A stretch of DNA of 64,000 nt from assembly GCA_029979265.1 (NCBI GenBank), contig JAPOHW010000015.1:1-64000 (forward strand). Direction: 5' to 3'. The notes under the pieces were generated by a model that saw only the letters and a list, made by a program, of their open reading frames with translations, searched no databases and was not told where the DNA came from. Below are positions 53,746-61,618 of this stretch, in pieces; the first letter of the stretch is position 1, and each line of letters starts with the position of its first letter. This stretch comes from Actinomycetota bacterium (GTDB lineage: Bacteria > Actinomycetota > Acidimicrobiia > Acidimicrobiales > Aldehydirespiratoraceae). The position numbers and the translations under genes are program-made.

Positions 53746-53763
53746 GGCCTGATCACACCAGAT

Positions 53764-53792
53764 TGTTCAGTATAATGCAATCATGTTGAACA
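53764..53792. promoter_or_regulatory. Inverted repeat with TATAAT between the VOC and Lrp genes
   Basis: TGTTCA (53764-53769) and TGAACA (53787-53792) form an inverted repeat with 17 bases between. A perfect TATAAT (53771-53776) on the plus strand, and TATACT (53773-53768) on the minus strand, lie inside it. The stretch is AT-rich compared with its surroundings. It is a plausible shared promoter/operator for Lrp control of both genes; -35 boxes are weak. Confidence 0.5.
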
Positions 53793-53837
53793 GTCTGCTG
53801 GAAAAAGCAATATTCCAAAGTCAGAACGTCTGATTCG

Positions 53838-54311
53838 ATGGCTCGACTGTCGGCACCACATGAACACCTCGACGCAACCGATGTTGCGCTTCTCCAGGCG
53901 GCACGGGCCAATCCCCGGGCAAGCATCGCCCAGCTCGCTCGCGACACCGGCCTGGCTCGCGGCACCGTCTACACCCGCCTCGACCAGCTTCATGCCGATG
54001 GGATCATCGTCGGCTGGGGACCCGAACTCGACAGCCGCGCACTCGGCTTCGATGTCCTGGCCTTCTGCACGCTCCAGATTGCGCAGGGGGCCCACGACGA
54101 GACGATCGCAGCACTGTCCAGCATCGCCGAAATCCCCGAGATCCACACCGTCACCGGTGACGGTGACCTGCTCGTGCGGATCGTCGCCCGCTCCAACGAT
54201 CACCTGCACGAGGTGCTCATGACGGTGACCTCCCTGCCTCCGGTGCGCCACAGCCACACCCAGCTCTCACTGGCAACCCGTCACCACCGACCTGTCGTCG
54301 ACGCACTCTGA
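53838..54311 (+). CDS. Lrp/AsnC-family transcriptional regulator
   Basis: A 157-residue Lrp-type protein: an N-terminal helix-turn-helix (LDATDVALLQAARANPRASIAQLARDTGLARGTVYTRLDQLHADGII), then a RAM/ligand domain (GFDVLAFCTLQIAQG... IHTVTGDGDLLVRIVARSNDHLHEVL). These regulators sense amino acids or aromatic acids and form octamers. Its own promoter region holds an inverted repeat shared with the HPPD-like gene, which suggests it controls that gene. Convergent with the luciferase-like gene. A 74-bp gap after its stop holds nothing recognisable beyond a possible GGCGAC/GTCGCC pair. Confidence 0.9.
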   Translation: MARLSAPHEHLDATDVALLQAARANPRASIAQLARDTGLARGTVYTRLDQLHADGIIVGWGPELDSRALGFDVLAFCTLQIAQGAHDETIAALSSIAEIPEIHTVTGDGDLLVRIVARSNDHLHEVLMTVTSLPPVRHSHTQLSLATRHHRPVVDAL

Positions 54312-54385
54312 ACCCACCGATCCCCTCGAAACCGCACGGGCGACTCGGCCCACCGACCTGCGCCCAGTTGGTCGCCTCGTTCGAA

Positions 54386-55219
54386 TCATCCCCCCTCGAT
54401 TGCGGCGTTGAGTGCCTCCAGCCCGGTCGGGTCGAGTGCGCCGCGCCACGACCAGACGACGACATCGACACCGACATCGAAAAAACCCTGCGCTGTGTCG
54501 AGGAGCTCGGCCGGTTCACCGTCGGTTCCGAGATGCACCGATCGGGTGATCTCGGCCTGATCGCGTCCGACCCTGTCGCAGTGGCCACGGAGCACCTCGT
54601 CGAGCTCCTGCCAATCCGCCGGCTGTTCGGGAAAGGTCATGTCCCACTGGTCTGCGAACCTGGCTGCGGTCCGCAGCGTACGGACCCGTCCCTTTCCACC
54701 GATCACGATCGGTATCCGATCCTGCACCGGTTTCGGTTCACACCACGCCTTTTCGAGTTCGAAGAAGCGACCCGAGAACGACGTCTCCTTGTTGGCCAGG
54801 AGCGACACGATGATCTCCATCCCCTCCTCGAGACGATCGGAACGATCGCGCAACGGTCCGAGGTCGATGCCGTAGGCATCGCTCTCCATGAAGTTCCAGC
54901 CCGCGCCCATGCCGAGTTCGAATCGACCACCGGAGATGATGTCGATCGTGGCGGCCATGTTGGCCGTCACTGCGGGATGGCGATGGTGCATACCGTTGAC
55001 CATCGACCCGATCCGCAGACGTGACGTCGCCTGCGCCAGCGCAGCCAACATCGTCCAGCCCTCGAGGTTCGGCCCGTCGTAGGGCGGCGCCAGCGGGTAG
55101 AAGTGATCCCAGTTCCAGGCCGACTCGAATGCCGGCATCTCGTCGGCCATCTGCCAGAAGTGCAGAAACTCCTGCCAGGTTGCGTGGTGCGGCGGCGTCT
55201 TCAGTGCGTGACGTCCCAT
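54386..55219 (-). CDS. LLM-class F420-dependent oxidoreductase
   Basis: A 277-residue luciferase-like TIM barrel. FESAWNWDHFYPL at the N-terminus, RLRIGSMVNGMHHRHPAVTANMAATIDIISGGRFELGMGAGW in the core and PIVIGGKGRVRTLRTAARFADQWD in the second half are typical of F420-using actinobacterial members. The ATG at 55219 has AAAGGG at better spacing than the ATG two codons earlier. Last gene of a likely long minus-strand unit starting at the dimethylglycine-dehydrogenase-like gene. Substrate unknown. Confidence 0.87.
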   Translation of the reverse strand: MGRHALKTPPHHATWQEFLHFWQMADEMPAFESAWNWDHFYPLAPPYDGPNLEGWTMLAALAQATSRLRIGSMVNGMHHRHPAVTANMAATIDIISGGRFELGMGAGWNFMESDAYGIDLGPLRDRSDRLEEGMEIIVSLLANKETSFSGRFFELEKAWCEPKPVQDRIPIVIGGKGRVRTLRTAARFADQWDMTFPEQPADWQELDEVLRGHCDRVGRDQAEITRSVHLGTDGEPAELLDTAQGFFDVGVDVVVWSWRGALDPTGLEALNAAIEGG

Positions 55220-55262
55220 CGGCATGCCCTTTCGTCGGCGTACCGAGACCGTAGTGCTCCGT

Positions 55263-56453
55263 TCAGCCCAGCGACTGACGACGCAGCTCGCGACGTGCGA
55301 TCGCCATCAGGTGGACCTCGTCAGGTCCATCGGCGATGCGAAGCGCCCGCAGGTCGGCGTACATCCGGGCGAGTGGGGTGTCGTCACTCACGCCGGCCGC
55401 CCCGTGCACCTGGATGGCGCGATCGACGACGGTCGTGGCCATCCGCATCACCTGCACCTTGATGATCGACATGTGCGGCGCGGCTGCCTTGTCTCCTTCG
55501 GTGTCCATCAACGCAGCGACCCGCAGGGTCGCAAGGCGACATGCGTCGATGTCGATCCTCGACTCGGCGATCCAGTCCATGACATTTGCTCGTGACGCAA
55601 CCGGAGTACCAAACGTCTCTCGTGACTCGGCTCGTCGACACATGAGCGTGAGCGCTCGCTCGGCGACCCCGATCGTCCGCATGCAGTGCTGCACTCGAGC
55701 TGGGCCGAGACGAGCCTGCCCGATCGCAAAGCCGTCCCCGACGTCGCCGAGGATGGCGTCGTCGCCGACCCGCACATCGGTGAAGCGCAGCTCACAGTGC
55801 CCGGCGTCGTCGGTGTATCCGAACTTGGGGAGGTTGCGCACGACCTCGAGCCCTGGCGCATTGCGTGGCACGAGGAAGACGGTGTGTTTGCGGTGGCGAG
55901 ACGATCCTGCACCTTCTGCTCCCACCGTGTTGGCAACCGTCATGAGGTAGGCGCACTGCGGGTGCAACACCCCGGAGATCCACCATTTCGACCCGTCGAG
56001 CACCCACTCACCGCCCGTGTGGCGGGCGGTCATCGCCATGTTCGATGCATCCGACGAGGCCACGTCCGGCTCGGTCATTGCGAACGCGGAGCGGATCTGC
56101 CCGGCGAGCTGCGGCTCGAGCCAACGGGCCTTCTGCGCAGCGCTTCCGTACCGGATCAACGCGTCCCCGTTGATCGAACTCGGCGCATCGGTATTGGTCG
56201 CCTCCTGGGCCAGACGGGACGTCCCGAGCACTTCGGCGAGCGGTGCGTACTCGAGCGCAGAGAGCCCGGGTCCGTAGTCGGCATCACGCACGTTGAGATT
56301 CCAGAGACCGTCGGCCCGAGCTGCTGCTTTGAGTCCCTCGACGATCGCTCGGTCTGGATCGGCAACGTCGGCCACCGGCTCGACCCGCTCGTTGATGAAC
56401 GCCTCGAGTCGCGCTTGGTACTCAGCCGATCGACGAGTCTGGGTCAGATCCAT
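55263..56453 (-). CDS. Acyl-CoA dehydrogenase (ACAD10/11-like)
   Basis: A 396-residue acyl-CoA dehydrogenase with FAMTEPDVASSDASN in the FAD/substrate loop, DGSKWWISGVLHPQC, GYTDDAGHCELRFTDVRV, ESRETFGTPVA and QVHGAAGVSDDTPLARMYADLRALRIADGPDEVHLMAIARREL. The RIADGPDEVH ending is characteristic of the ACAD10/11 group that handles long or 4-hydroxylated acyl-CoAs, rather than the EGT type. It lies 34 bp downstream of etfA. Sharing a transcript with the electron-transfer flavoprotein makes sense since both this enzyme and the dimethylglycine-type dehydrogenase need ETF. Confidence 0.9.
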   Translation of the reverse strand: MDLTQTRRSAEYQARLEAFINERVEPVADVADPDRAIVEGLKAAARADGLWNLNVRDADYGPGLSALEYAPLAEVLGTSRLAQEATNTDAPSSINGDALIRYGSAAQKARWLEPQLAGQIRSAFAMTEPDVASSDASNMAMTARHTGGEWVLDGSKWWISGVLHPQCAYLMTVANTVGAEGAGSSRHRKHTVFLVPRNAPGLEVVRNLPKFGYTDDAGHCELRFTDVRVGDDAILGDVGDGFAIGQARLGPARVQHCMRTIGVAERALTLMCRRAESRETFGTPVASRANVMDWIAESRIDIDACRLATLRVAALMDTEGDKAAAPHMSIIKVQVMRMATTVVDRAIQVHGAAGVSDDTPLARMYADLRALRIADGPDEVHLMAIARRELRRQSLG

Positions 56454-56487
56454 GCCCGGCGAGCCTAGGGCAACGCCTCGTGAGCGC

Positions 56488-57453
56488 TCAGCCCCTGCGA
56501 GCCTTCACTTCATCGATGATCGCGGGGATCACCTCGTGAAGATCGCCGATGACAGCCCAATCGGCCTTGGTCACCATGTTTGCTTCCCGGTCGGTGTTGA
56601 TCGCCAGGATGTGCTTCGAGGCCATTGCGCCGACCCAATGCTGAATTGCGCCCGAGATACCCGACGCAATGTAGATCTCCGGTGCAATACGGGTACCGGT
56701 CTGGCCGACCTGGTCGGAGTGAGGACGCCAACCATTGTTAGTGACCGCACGCGAGCAGCCGACGCGCCCGTTCAGCAGGGCGGCGAGTTCTTCCAGCGGG
56801 GCGAAGCCGTCGGCCGAGCCGACGCCGCGACCACCGCCGCACACGACCGGCGCAGTCGGCAGGGTGACCCCTGCCTCGAGCACCACTCGATCCTTCACCA
56901 TCGTGACGGTGACGGTGTCGTCGAGTTCGGCATCGAACGATTCGGCATCGCCTGCGCCTGCCTCACCGATCTCGGCCGCCACGGCGTGCAGACCACAGGT
57001 GAGCAGCGGTACCTGGGCGTCGAGGGTGATGTCTTCGAGGAGCGAACCGCCCCACTGGACCCGAGTCATCGACCACGAATCACCGGGGGTGACATCGACG
57101 CAATTGGCGACGAACGGCACGTCGAGGCGGGCAGCAGCCTGGGCCATGAACTCGTTGCCGCGGTCAGAACCGCAGGCCAGCACCGCTGCGGGTTCGAGTT
57201 CTTCGACCATCTGGGCGATCACCGCACCATGGGCATCCGGGCCGTAGTCGACGAGAAGATCATGAGTGCAGGTGTGCACGGTCGCCGCGCCGTACTCACC
57301 GGCAGCGGCAACAAGACCGACGTCGTCGCTGCCGATCAGGGCAGCTTCGAGGTCTTCGTCCATCGTTGCCGCGAGCGCCCGACCAAAGGTCAGCGCCTCC
57401 TTGGCCGCCTCGACGAGTACCCCCCGGTCGTGTTCCACGATGACGAGCAGCAT
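56488..57453 (-). CDS. etfA: Electron transfer flavoprotein alpha subunit
   Basis: A 321-residue ETF alpha. The C-terminal FAD domain has PVVCGGGRGVGSADGFAPLEELAALL, VGCSRAVTNNGWRPHSDQVGQTGTRIAPEIYIASGISGAIQHWVGA and AINTDREANMVTKADWAVIGDLHEVIPAI, all textbook ETF-alpha signatures. It accepts electrons from acyl-CoA and sarcosine/dimethylglycine-type dehydrogenases and hands them to ETF:quinone oxidoreductase. The ATG shares one base with the etfB stop (TGATG). Position directly after the dimethylglycine-type dehydrogenase and before an acyl-CoA dehydrogenase shows its clients. Confidence 0.96.
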   Translation of the reverse strand: MLLVIVEHDRGVLVEAAKEALTFGRALAATMDEDLEAALIGSDDVGLVAAAGEYGAATVHTCTHDLLVDYGPDAHGAVIAQMVEELEPAAVLACGSDRGNEFMAQAAARLDVPFVANCVDVTPGDSWSMTRVQWGGSLLEDITLDAQVPLLTCGLHAVAAEIGEAGAGDAESFDAELDDTVTVTMVKDRVVLEAGVTLPTAPVVCGGGRGVGSADGFAPLEELAALLNGRVGCSRAVTNNGWRPHSDQVGQTGTRIAPEIYIASGISGAIQHWVGAMASKHILAINTDREANMVTKADWAVIGDLHEVIPAIIDEVKARRG

Positions 57454-58235
57454 CAGAGCACTCCCAACTCGTCGAGGACGTCGACCACGGCGGCGGCCGC
57501 TTCCGGGCCGGTGCCGAGGATGACCGTCTCCGACACGGCCTCCTCGGGCCGATGGAGCCTGAGACGGGCCTGACCCCCGGGATCGGCGGTTGCCCCGACC
57601 GATCCGATTTCCACCTTCTTGGACGCAAGACGACCCTTCATGGTCGGATAGCGAGGAAGGTTCAGCCCCTCCTTGACCCCGAGCACTGCGGGGCGAGGAA
57701 GCTCGTAGACCTCGAAGCCTCCGTCGATCTCTCGACGGGCGGTGATGGTGTCGTCACCGATCTCGATGCCCTTGATGCCCTGCACGATCGGGCGACCCAG
57801 CGCGTGGGCAACCCTGACACCGACCTGGAAGCCACCGCTGTCGGCCGACTCGTTGCCGAACAGGATCAGGTCGAACGGCTCGGCATCGCCGTCGCTGCCG
57901 TGGGCGGCCTCGGCGTCTCGAATGGCTGCCGTCAACGCAGTGGCGGTCCGTTGCGGGTCCCAGGTGTTGTCGCCGGCATCGACGAGCACGGCGTGATGTG
58001 CACCGACGGAAACCGCATAGCGAAGCTGTTCCTCGGCATCGCTGGTTCCCAGCGTCATGACGGTGACCTCCCCACCGTGCTCCTCGGTCAGCTGCACAGC
58101 GCCTTCCACCGCACATTCCTCGTGCGGCGACGTCGTGAACCCGAGATGGGCCGCGTCGACGTCTTGCTCGTCGGCCGTGACGTTGATCTTTGCCCCGGGC
58201 GCAGGCACCCGCTTGACGCAACAGAGAATCCGCAT
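57453..58235 (-). CDS. etfB: Electron transfer flavoprotein beta subunit
   Basis: A 260-residue ETF beta: ILCCVKRVPAPGAKINVTADEQDVD at the start, SPHEECAVEGAVQLTEEHGGEVTVMTLG, DLILFGNESADSGGFQVGVRVAHALGRP (nucleotide-binding region) and LNLPRYPTMKGRLASKKVEI (recognition loop region). Forms the heterodimer with etfA; the bound AMP/FAD arrangement is as in other ETFs. It starts 7 bp after the dimethylglycine-dehydrogenase-like gene, giving a dehydrogenase-etfB-etfA operon order that routes amine-derived electrons to the respiratory chain. Confidence 0.95.
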   Translation of the reverse strand: MRILCCVKRVPAPGAKINVTADEQDVDAAHLGFTTSPHEECAVEGAVQLTEEHGGEVTVMTLGTSDAEEQLRYAVSVGAHHAVLVDAGDNTWDPQRTATALTAAIRDAEAAHGSDGDAEPFDLILFGNESADSGGFQVGVRVAHALGRPIVQGIKGIEIGDDTITARREIDGGFEVYELPRPAVLGVKEGLNLPRYPTMKGRLASKKVEIGSVGATADPGGQARLRLHRPEEAVSETVILGTGPEAAAAVVDVLDELGVL

Positions 58236-58242
58236 GCGTCGC

Positions 58243-60780
58243 TCAGGCCTTCATCCGAGTGTCGTCCGGGTCGAACGCCGACCCCGAGCCGACCACCGTG
58301 CAGGGGTACAGCTCGTTCATGTACATCGACTGCAGCTTGGTGCCTGGCACCGCCAGCTCGTTGGGCAGATAGCCCATGAGAAGGTTCTTGCCGAGCGAAG
58401 GGCTGTAGCCGGCGGTGGTGACCCGCGAGGCCCGGCCGTGCGAGTCGACGATGCGCTCACCGTCGAGCGTGAGAATCGGTTCGTTGCCGCCCTGCATGAA
58501 GCGTGGGTTGCCATTGCGATCGGTGTTGTCGTCGACGATGAGGGTCACGCACTGCACCTCGGCACCGGCCTCGCGAGCAGCCAGGTAGGCATCCTTGCCG
58601 ATGAAGTCGGCGGCCTTGACCTTGGGCCGGGCCAGACCGGCCTCGACCGGGTTGTACTCGCTCTCGAGCTCGGCTCCCATCAGGCGATAGCCCTTCTCGA
58701 TGCGACCCGACAGCGAGTAGACGCCACCCCCGGTGATGCGCAGACCGTGATCGGCACCCGCCTCCACGATGGCGTCCCAGACGGTGGTGGCCTGGTCCCA
58801 CGGGATGTAGATCTCCCAGCCGGCGTCGCCGACGTAGGAGATCCGGAACAGGTGACAGTCGACCCCGGCGACGGTCACCGGAAGATACGAACCGTACGGC
58901 GAGCCTTCATGGCTGAGGTCGTGGTCGGTGAGTTGCTCCAGCACTGCAGCGGCGTTCGGACCCCACAGGCCGAGGGTGCTGATCTGCTTCGTCAGGTTGG
59001 TGAAGGTGACCGAGCCGTCGTTGGGCATGTGCTTGCGGACCCAGAACTCGTCTCGTCCACCGTCGAAGACGCCGGTGACGATGCGGACGCGATCGTCGGC
59101 CATACGCATCATGGTGAGGTCCGAATGGAATCCGCCCTCGTGGTTGAGCCACGGGGTGTAGACCGAACGACCGACCGGCACATCGATCTTGTTGACGGCC
59201 AGGTAGTCGGCGAACTCGACCGCTCCGGGCCCCTCGAGTTCGTAGATCTGGAACGCCGACAGGTCGATCATGCCGCAGTTCTCGCGCAGGTTGAGATGCT
59301 CACCGACGGTGATCGGACTCCACCAACGGTTGTCCCACTCGACGGGGCGTTCCTCGAGTCCGTATCGCTCGACGAGATCGGCATTCGACTCGTACCACTG
59401 CGGCCGCTCCCAGACGCGGGCCTGGAAGAACTCGGCGCCGAGCGCCTCTTGGCGGCTGCGGAACGGCGACTCCACGAGGTGGCGACGTCCCCCCCACTGC
59501 TCGGCGGGATGCACGATGCCGTACGTCTTGATGAACGATTCGTCGGCGCGCGACCAGATGTGCTCGTCGCTCTTTTCCTCGTCGTAGAACCGGGCGACAT
59601 CGGCGCCGTGAGCGTCGATCACGCGGGGGTAGCCGTAGTGCATCCACTCGGCGACGACCTGTCCCATGCCCGGGCCCTCCTTGACCCAGACGGCGGCTGC
59701 CGACCACAGGTTCTCGACGTCGGGAAGCTCACCAAGGCAGGGCATGCCGTCGGGGGTCAGAGAGAGCAGACCGTTGATGGCGTACTTGATCTCGGCGTCG
59801 CCGAGGAAGTCCATCAATTCGATGGCGGTCTCCATCTGCGGATCGAAGTCGTCGGGGGTGAAAGGCATCTCCGTTGGTGAGAGCGCAGCTTCTTCGTTCG
59901 ACGGAATGTCGTCGGGATGGTGAAGGATGGCGCGGTGGCCGTAGGAGCCGACCTCCATCGAGCCCGACGACTGCCGCTCGTAGCAGAACGTGTCCATGTC
60001 GCGAACGATCGGGTAGCCGATCTCGTTGCCGGTCTCGGCGAGGATGTCCATCGGGCCCACGTCGGCCATCTGGTGCACCGCCGGCACCAGGGGAATGTAT
60101 GTGTCGGCCATGTAGGCGATGCGGTTCGACCACACACCACAGGCGATGACGACGTGCTCTGCCTCGATGGTGCCTTTGTCGGTCTTGACTGCCGTGATCT
60201 TGCGGCGGCCGTTGGGACGTGGGGTGTCATCGGTGATGAGGTCGAGGACCTCGGTGTTCGCGAAGACTTGGAGGCCGGCCTTTTCGATCGCCTCCTTGCG
60301 CATCACGGTGCCGGTTTCGAGCGAATCGACCACGGAGACAGTGGGACAGTAGAAGCCCCCCATGATGACCTCTTCGTTGATGAAGGGAACCAGTTCCTTC
60401 ACCTCGGCGGGCGTGAGCATGTGCGCTTCGATGCCCCATGCGGTGGCCGAGGTCATGCGCCGCTGCAATTCGTCCATGCGTTCTTGGGTCCGGGCCACCT
60501 CGATACCGCCGGAGTCGACCGACAGGCCGAGATCGCGATACTGGTTGGCGGACTGCTCCCCGAGCAGCGCCATCTCCTTGTTGTGATCGACCGGGAAGAT
60601 GAAGTTCGAGGCGTGGCCGGTGGAGCCGCCGGGGTTGGGCAGCGGGCCCTTGTCGACAAGGACCAGGTCCTTCCAGCCCAGTCGGGCGAGATGGCCGACG
60701 ACGCAGTTGCCGACGATGCCGGCGCCGATGACGACGCACGTTGCTTTCTCCGGTACAGCGGAGGTTGGGAAGTCGCTCAC
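58243..60780 (-). CDS. Dimethylglycine/sarcosine dehydrogenase-like FAD-GcvT protein
   Basis: An 845-residue two-part enzyme. The FAD domain starts VVIGAGIVGNCVVGHLARLG and continues to about residue 420. H56 in GGSTGHASNF is in the place of the His that binds FAD covalently in dimethylglycine dehydrogenase. The C-terminal half (about 470-840) is a GcvT-like tetrahydrofolate domain (GMIDLSAFQIYELEGPGA, YVGDAGWEIYIP, LSGRIEKGYRLMGAELESEYNP). It oxidises an N-methyl group and captures formaldehyde as 5,10-methylene-THF. Dimethylglycine, sarcosine or another N-methyl amine is possible. Starts at GTG with AGGGGATC; divergent from the GntR gene and followed by etfB/etfA. Confidence 0.92.
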   Translation of the reverse strand: MSDFPTSAVPEKATCVVIGAGIVGNCVVGHLARLGWKDLVLVDKGPLPNPGGSTGHASNFIFPVDHNKEMALLGEQSANQYRDLGLSVDSGGIEVARTQERMDELQRRMTSATAWGIEAHMLTPAEVKELVPFINEEVIMGGFYCPTVSVVDSLETGTVMRKEAIEKAGLQVFANTEVLDLITDDTPRPNGRRKITAVKTDKGTIEAEHVVIACGVWSNRIAYMADTYIPLVPAVHQMADVGPMDILAETGNEIGYPIVRDMDTFCYERQSSGSMEVGSYGHRAILHHPDDIPSNEEAALSPTEMPFTPDDFDPQMETAIELMDFLGDAEIKYAINGLLSLTPDGMPCLGELPDVENLWSAAAVWVKEGPGMGQVVAEWMHYGYPRVIDAHGADVARFYDEEKSDEHIWSRADESFIKTYGIVHPAEQWGGRRHLVESPFRSRQEALGAEFFQARVWERPQWYESNADLVERYGLEERPVEWDNRWWSPITVGEHLNLRENCGMIDLSAFQIYELEGPGAVEFADYLAVNKIDVPVGRSVYTPWLNHEGGFHSDLTMMRMADDRVRIVTGVFDGGRDEFWVRKHMPNDGSVTFTNLTKQISTLGLWGPNAAAVLEQLTDHDLSHEGSPYGSYLPVTVAGVDCHLFRISYVGDAGWEIYIPWDQATTVWDAIVEAGADHGLRITGGGVYSLSGRIEKGYRLMGAELESEYNPVEAGLARPKVKAADFIGKDAYLAAREAGAEVQCVTLIVDDNTDRNGNPRFMQGGNEPILTLDGERIVDSHGRASRVTTAGYSPSLGKNLLMGYLPNELAVPGTKLQSMYMNELYPCTVVGSGSAFDPDDTRMKA

Positions 60781-60798
60781 GGAAGATCCCCTTTGACT

Positions 60799-60820
60799 TG
60801 ATATATCAGCCGTGTATCAT
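60799..60820. promoter_or_regulatory. Palindrome in the dehydrogenase/GntR divergent promoter
   Basis: A perfect 10-bp palindrome TGATATATCA (60799-60808) is followed by TGTATCAT (60813-60820), so TATCA recurs with an 11-bp period. This is the most AT-rich point in the 84-bp divergent gap. It is a plausible GntR operator and promoter element for both directions; binding is inferred from position. Confidence 0.5.
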
Positions 60821-60864
60821 GCGGATGCTAGAGCACCCGAGCCGCACCGGCAACCCCCACCTTC

Positions 60865-61515
60865 ATGCCCTCTCTGTCCGAACAGGCCTACGCCGATCTC
60901 CGCAATCGCATTGTCCGGCTTGACTTCGCGCCCGGCGACGTGCTGCGCGAAGACGCGCTCCAGGAACTGTTGGGGCTGGGCCGGACCCCGATCCGCGAGG
61001 CCCTGCAGCGACTCGCCCGCGAGCACTTCATCACCGTCATCCCTCGTCGGGGCATGTTCGTGAGCGGCATCGATGTGTCGGAGCTGTCGATGCTGTTCGA
61101 GACCCGCACCGTCCTCGAGCCCTATGCGGCCCGCTTGGCCGCAGCGCGAGGCACCGACGACCACTGGGTGCGGATGGCGGGCGCGCTCGACGGGGTGAGC
61201 GACGCCGCCGGGAACGAAGACCTGATGACGATCGACCGCCTGGGCCACGAAATCATGTGGGAGGCCGCCGGCAACCGGTTCCTCGTCGACACGCTCGACA
61301 TGCTCTACGCCCAGTCCGATCGACTGTGGCACCTCTACCTCGCCGACGTGGCCGACATGAGCCACGCGGTCGAGGAGCACGGCGAGATCATGGATGCCCT
61401 GCGATCCGGCGACGGCGAGCGAGCCGGCGAGCTCACCGAGGAGCACATCCGCTCGTTCGACGCCCAGATTCGGGCTGCGGTCACCGAGCGGCTGGAGTCC
61501 CCCCTGGCCGGTTGA
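60865..61515 (+). CDS. GntR-family regulator (FadR/FCD subfamily)
   Basis: A 216-residue GntR protein. The winged helix is SEQAYADLRNRIVRLDFAPGDVLREDALQELLGLGRTPIREALQRLAREHFITVIPRRGMFV. The FCD ligand domain has a metal-type set: the Asp/His in DRLGHEIMWEAAGN, His in VEEHGEIMDAL and His in EEHIRSF. FCD regulators bind small carboxylates. Divergent from the dimethylglycine/sarcosine dehydrogenase gene with a palindrome between, so it probably controls amine oxidation, and it is followed by fhs after the tandem IclR-type operator. Confidence 0.93.
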   Translation: MPSLSEQAYADLRNRIVRLDFAPGDVLREDALQELLGLGRTPIREALQRLAREHFITVIPRRGMFVSGIDVSELSMLFETRTVLEPYAARLAAARGTDDHWVRMAGALDGVSDAAGNEDLMTIDRLGHEIMWEAAGNRFLVDTLDMLYAQSDRLWHLYLADVADMSHAVEEHGEIMDALRSGDGERAGELTEEHIRSFDAQIRAAVTERLESPLAG

Positions 61516-61517
61516 GC

Positions 61518-61552
61518 GTTCCACGATGCGGAACCCTTCCGTATCGTGGAAC
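61518..61552. promoter_or_regulatory. Tandem 17-bp palindromic operator before fhs
   Basis: GTTCCACGATGCGGAAC (61518-61534) and CTTCCGTATCGTGGAAC (61536-61552) are two good copies of the GTTCC-N7-GGAAC motif offset by 18 bp. They sit between the GntR stop and fhs, 66 bp before the fhs ATG. The layout is the same length (35 bp) and offset as the copies at fdhA and iclR, and these two copies are the best conserved of all. Confidence 0.75.
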
Positions 61553-61618
61553 GCGCTGGTACGCTCGGCGCTGATGGGCCCTGGGGAGGGCCCACGAACA
61601 TGTTTCTGGGGGAACCCG

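Noticed and set aside
54338-54375. Possible terminator after the Lrp gene (GGCGAC / GTCGCC)
   Set aside because: Loop of more than 20 nt and no T-run; likely chance pairing in GC-rich DNA.
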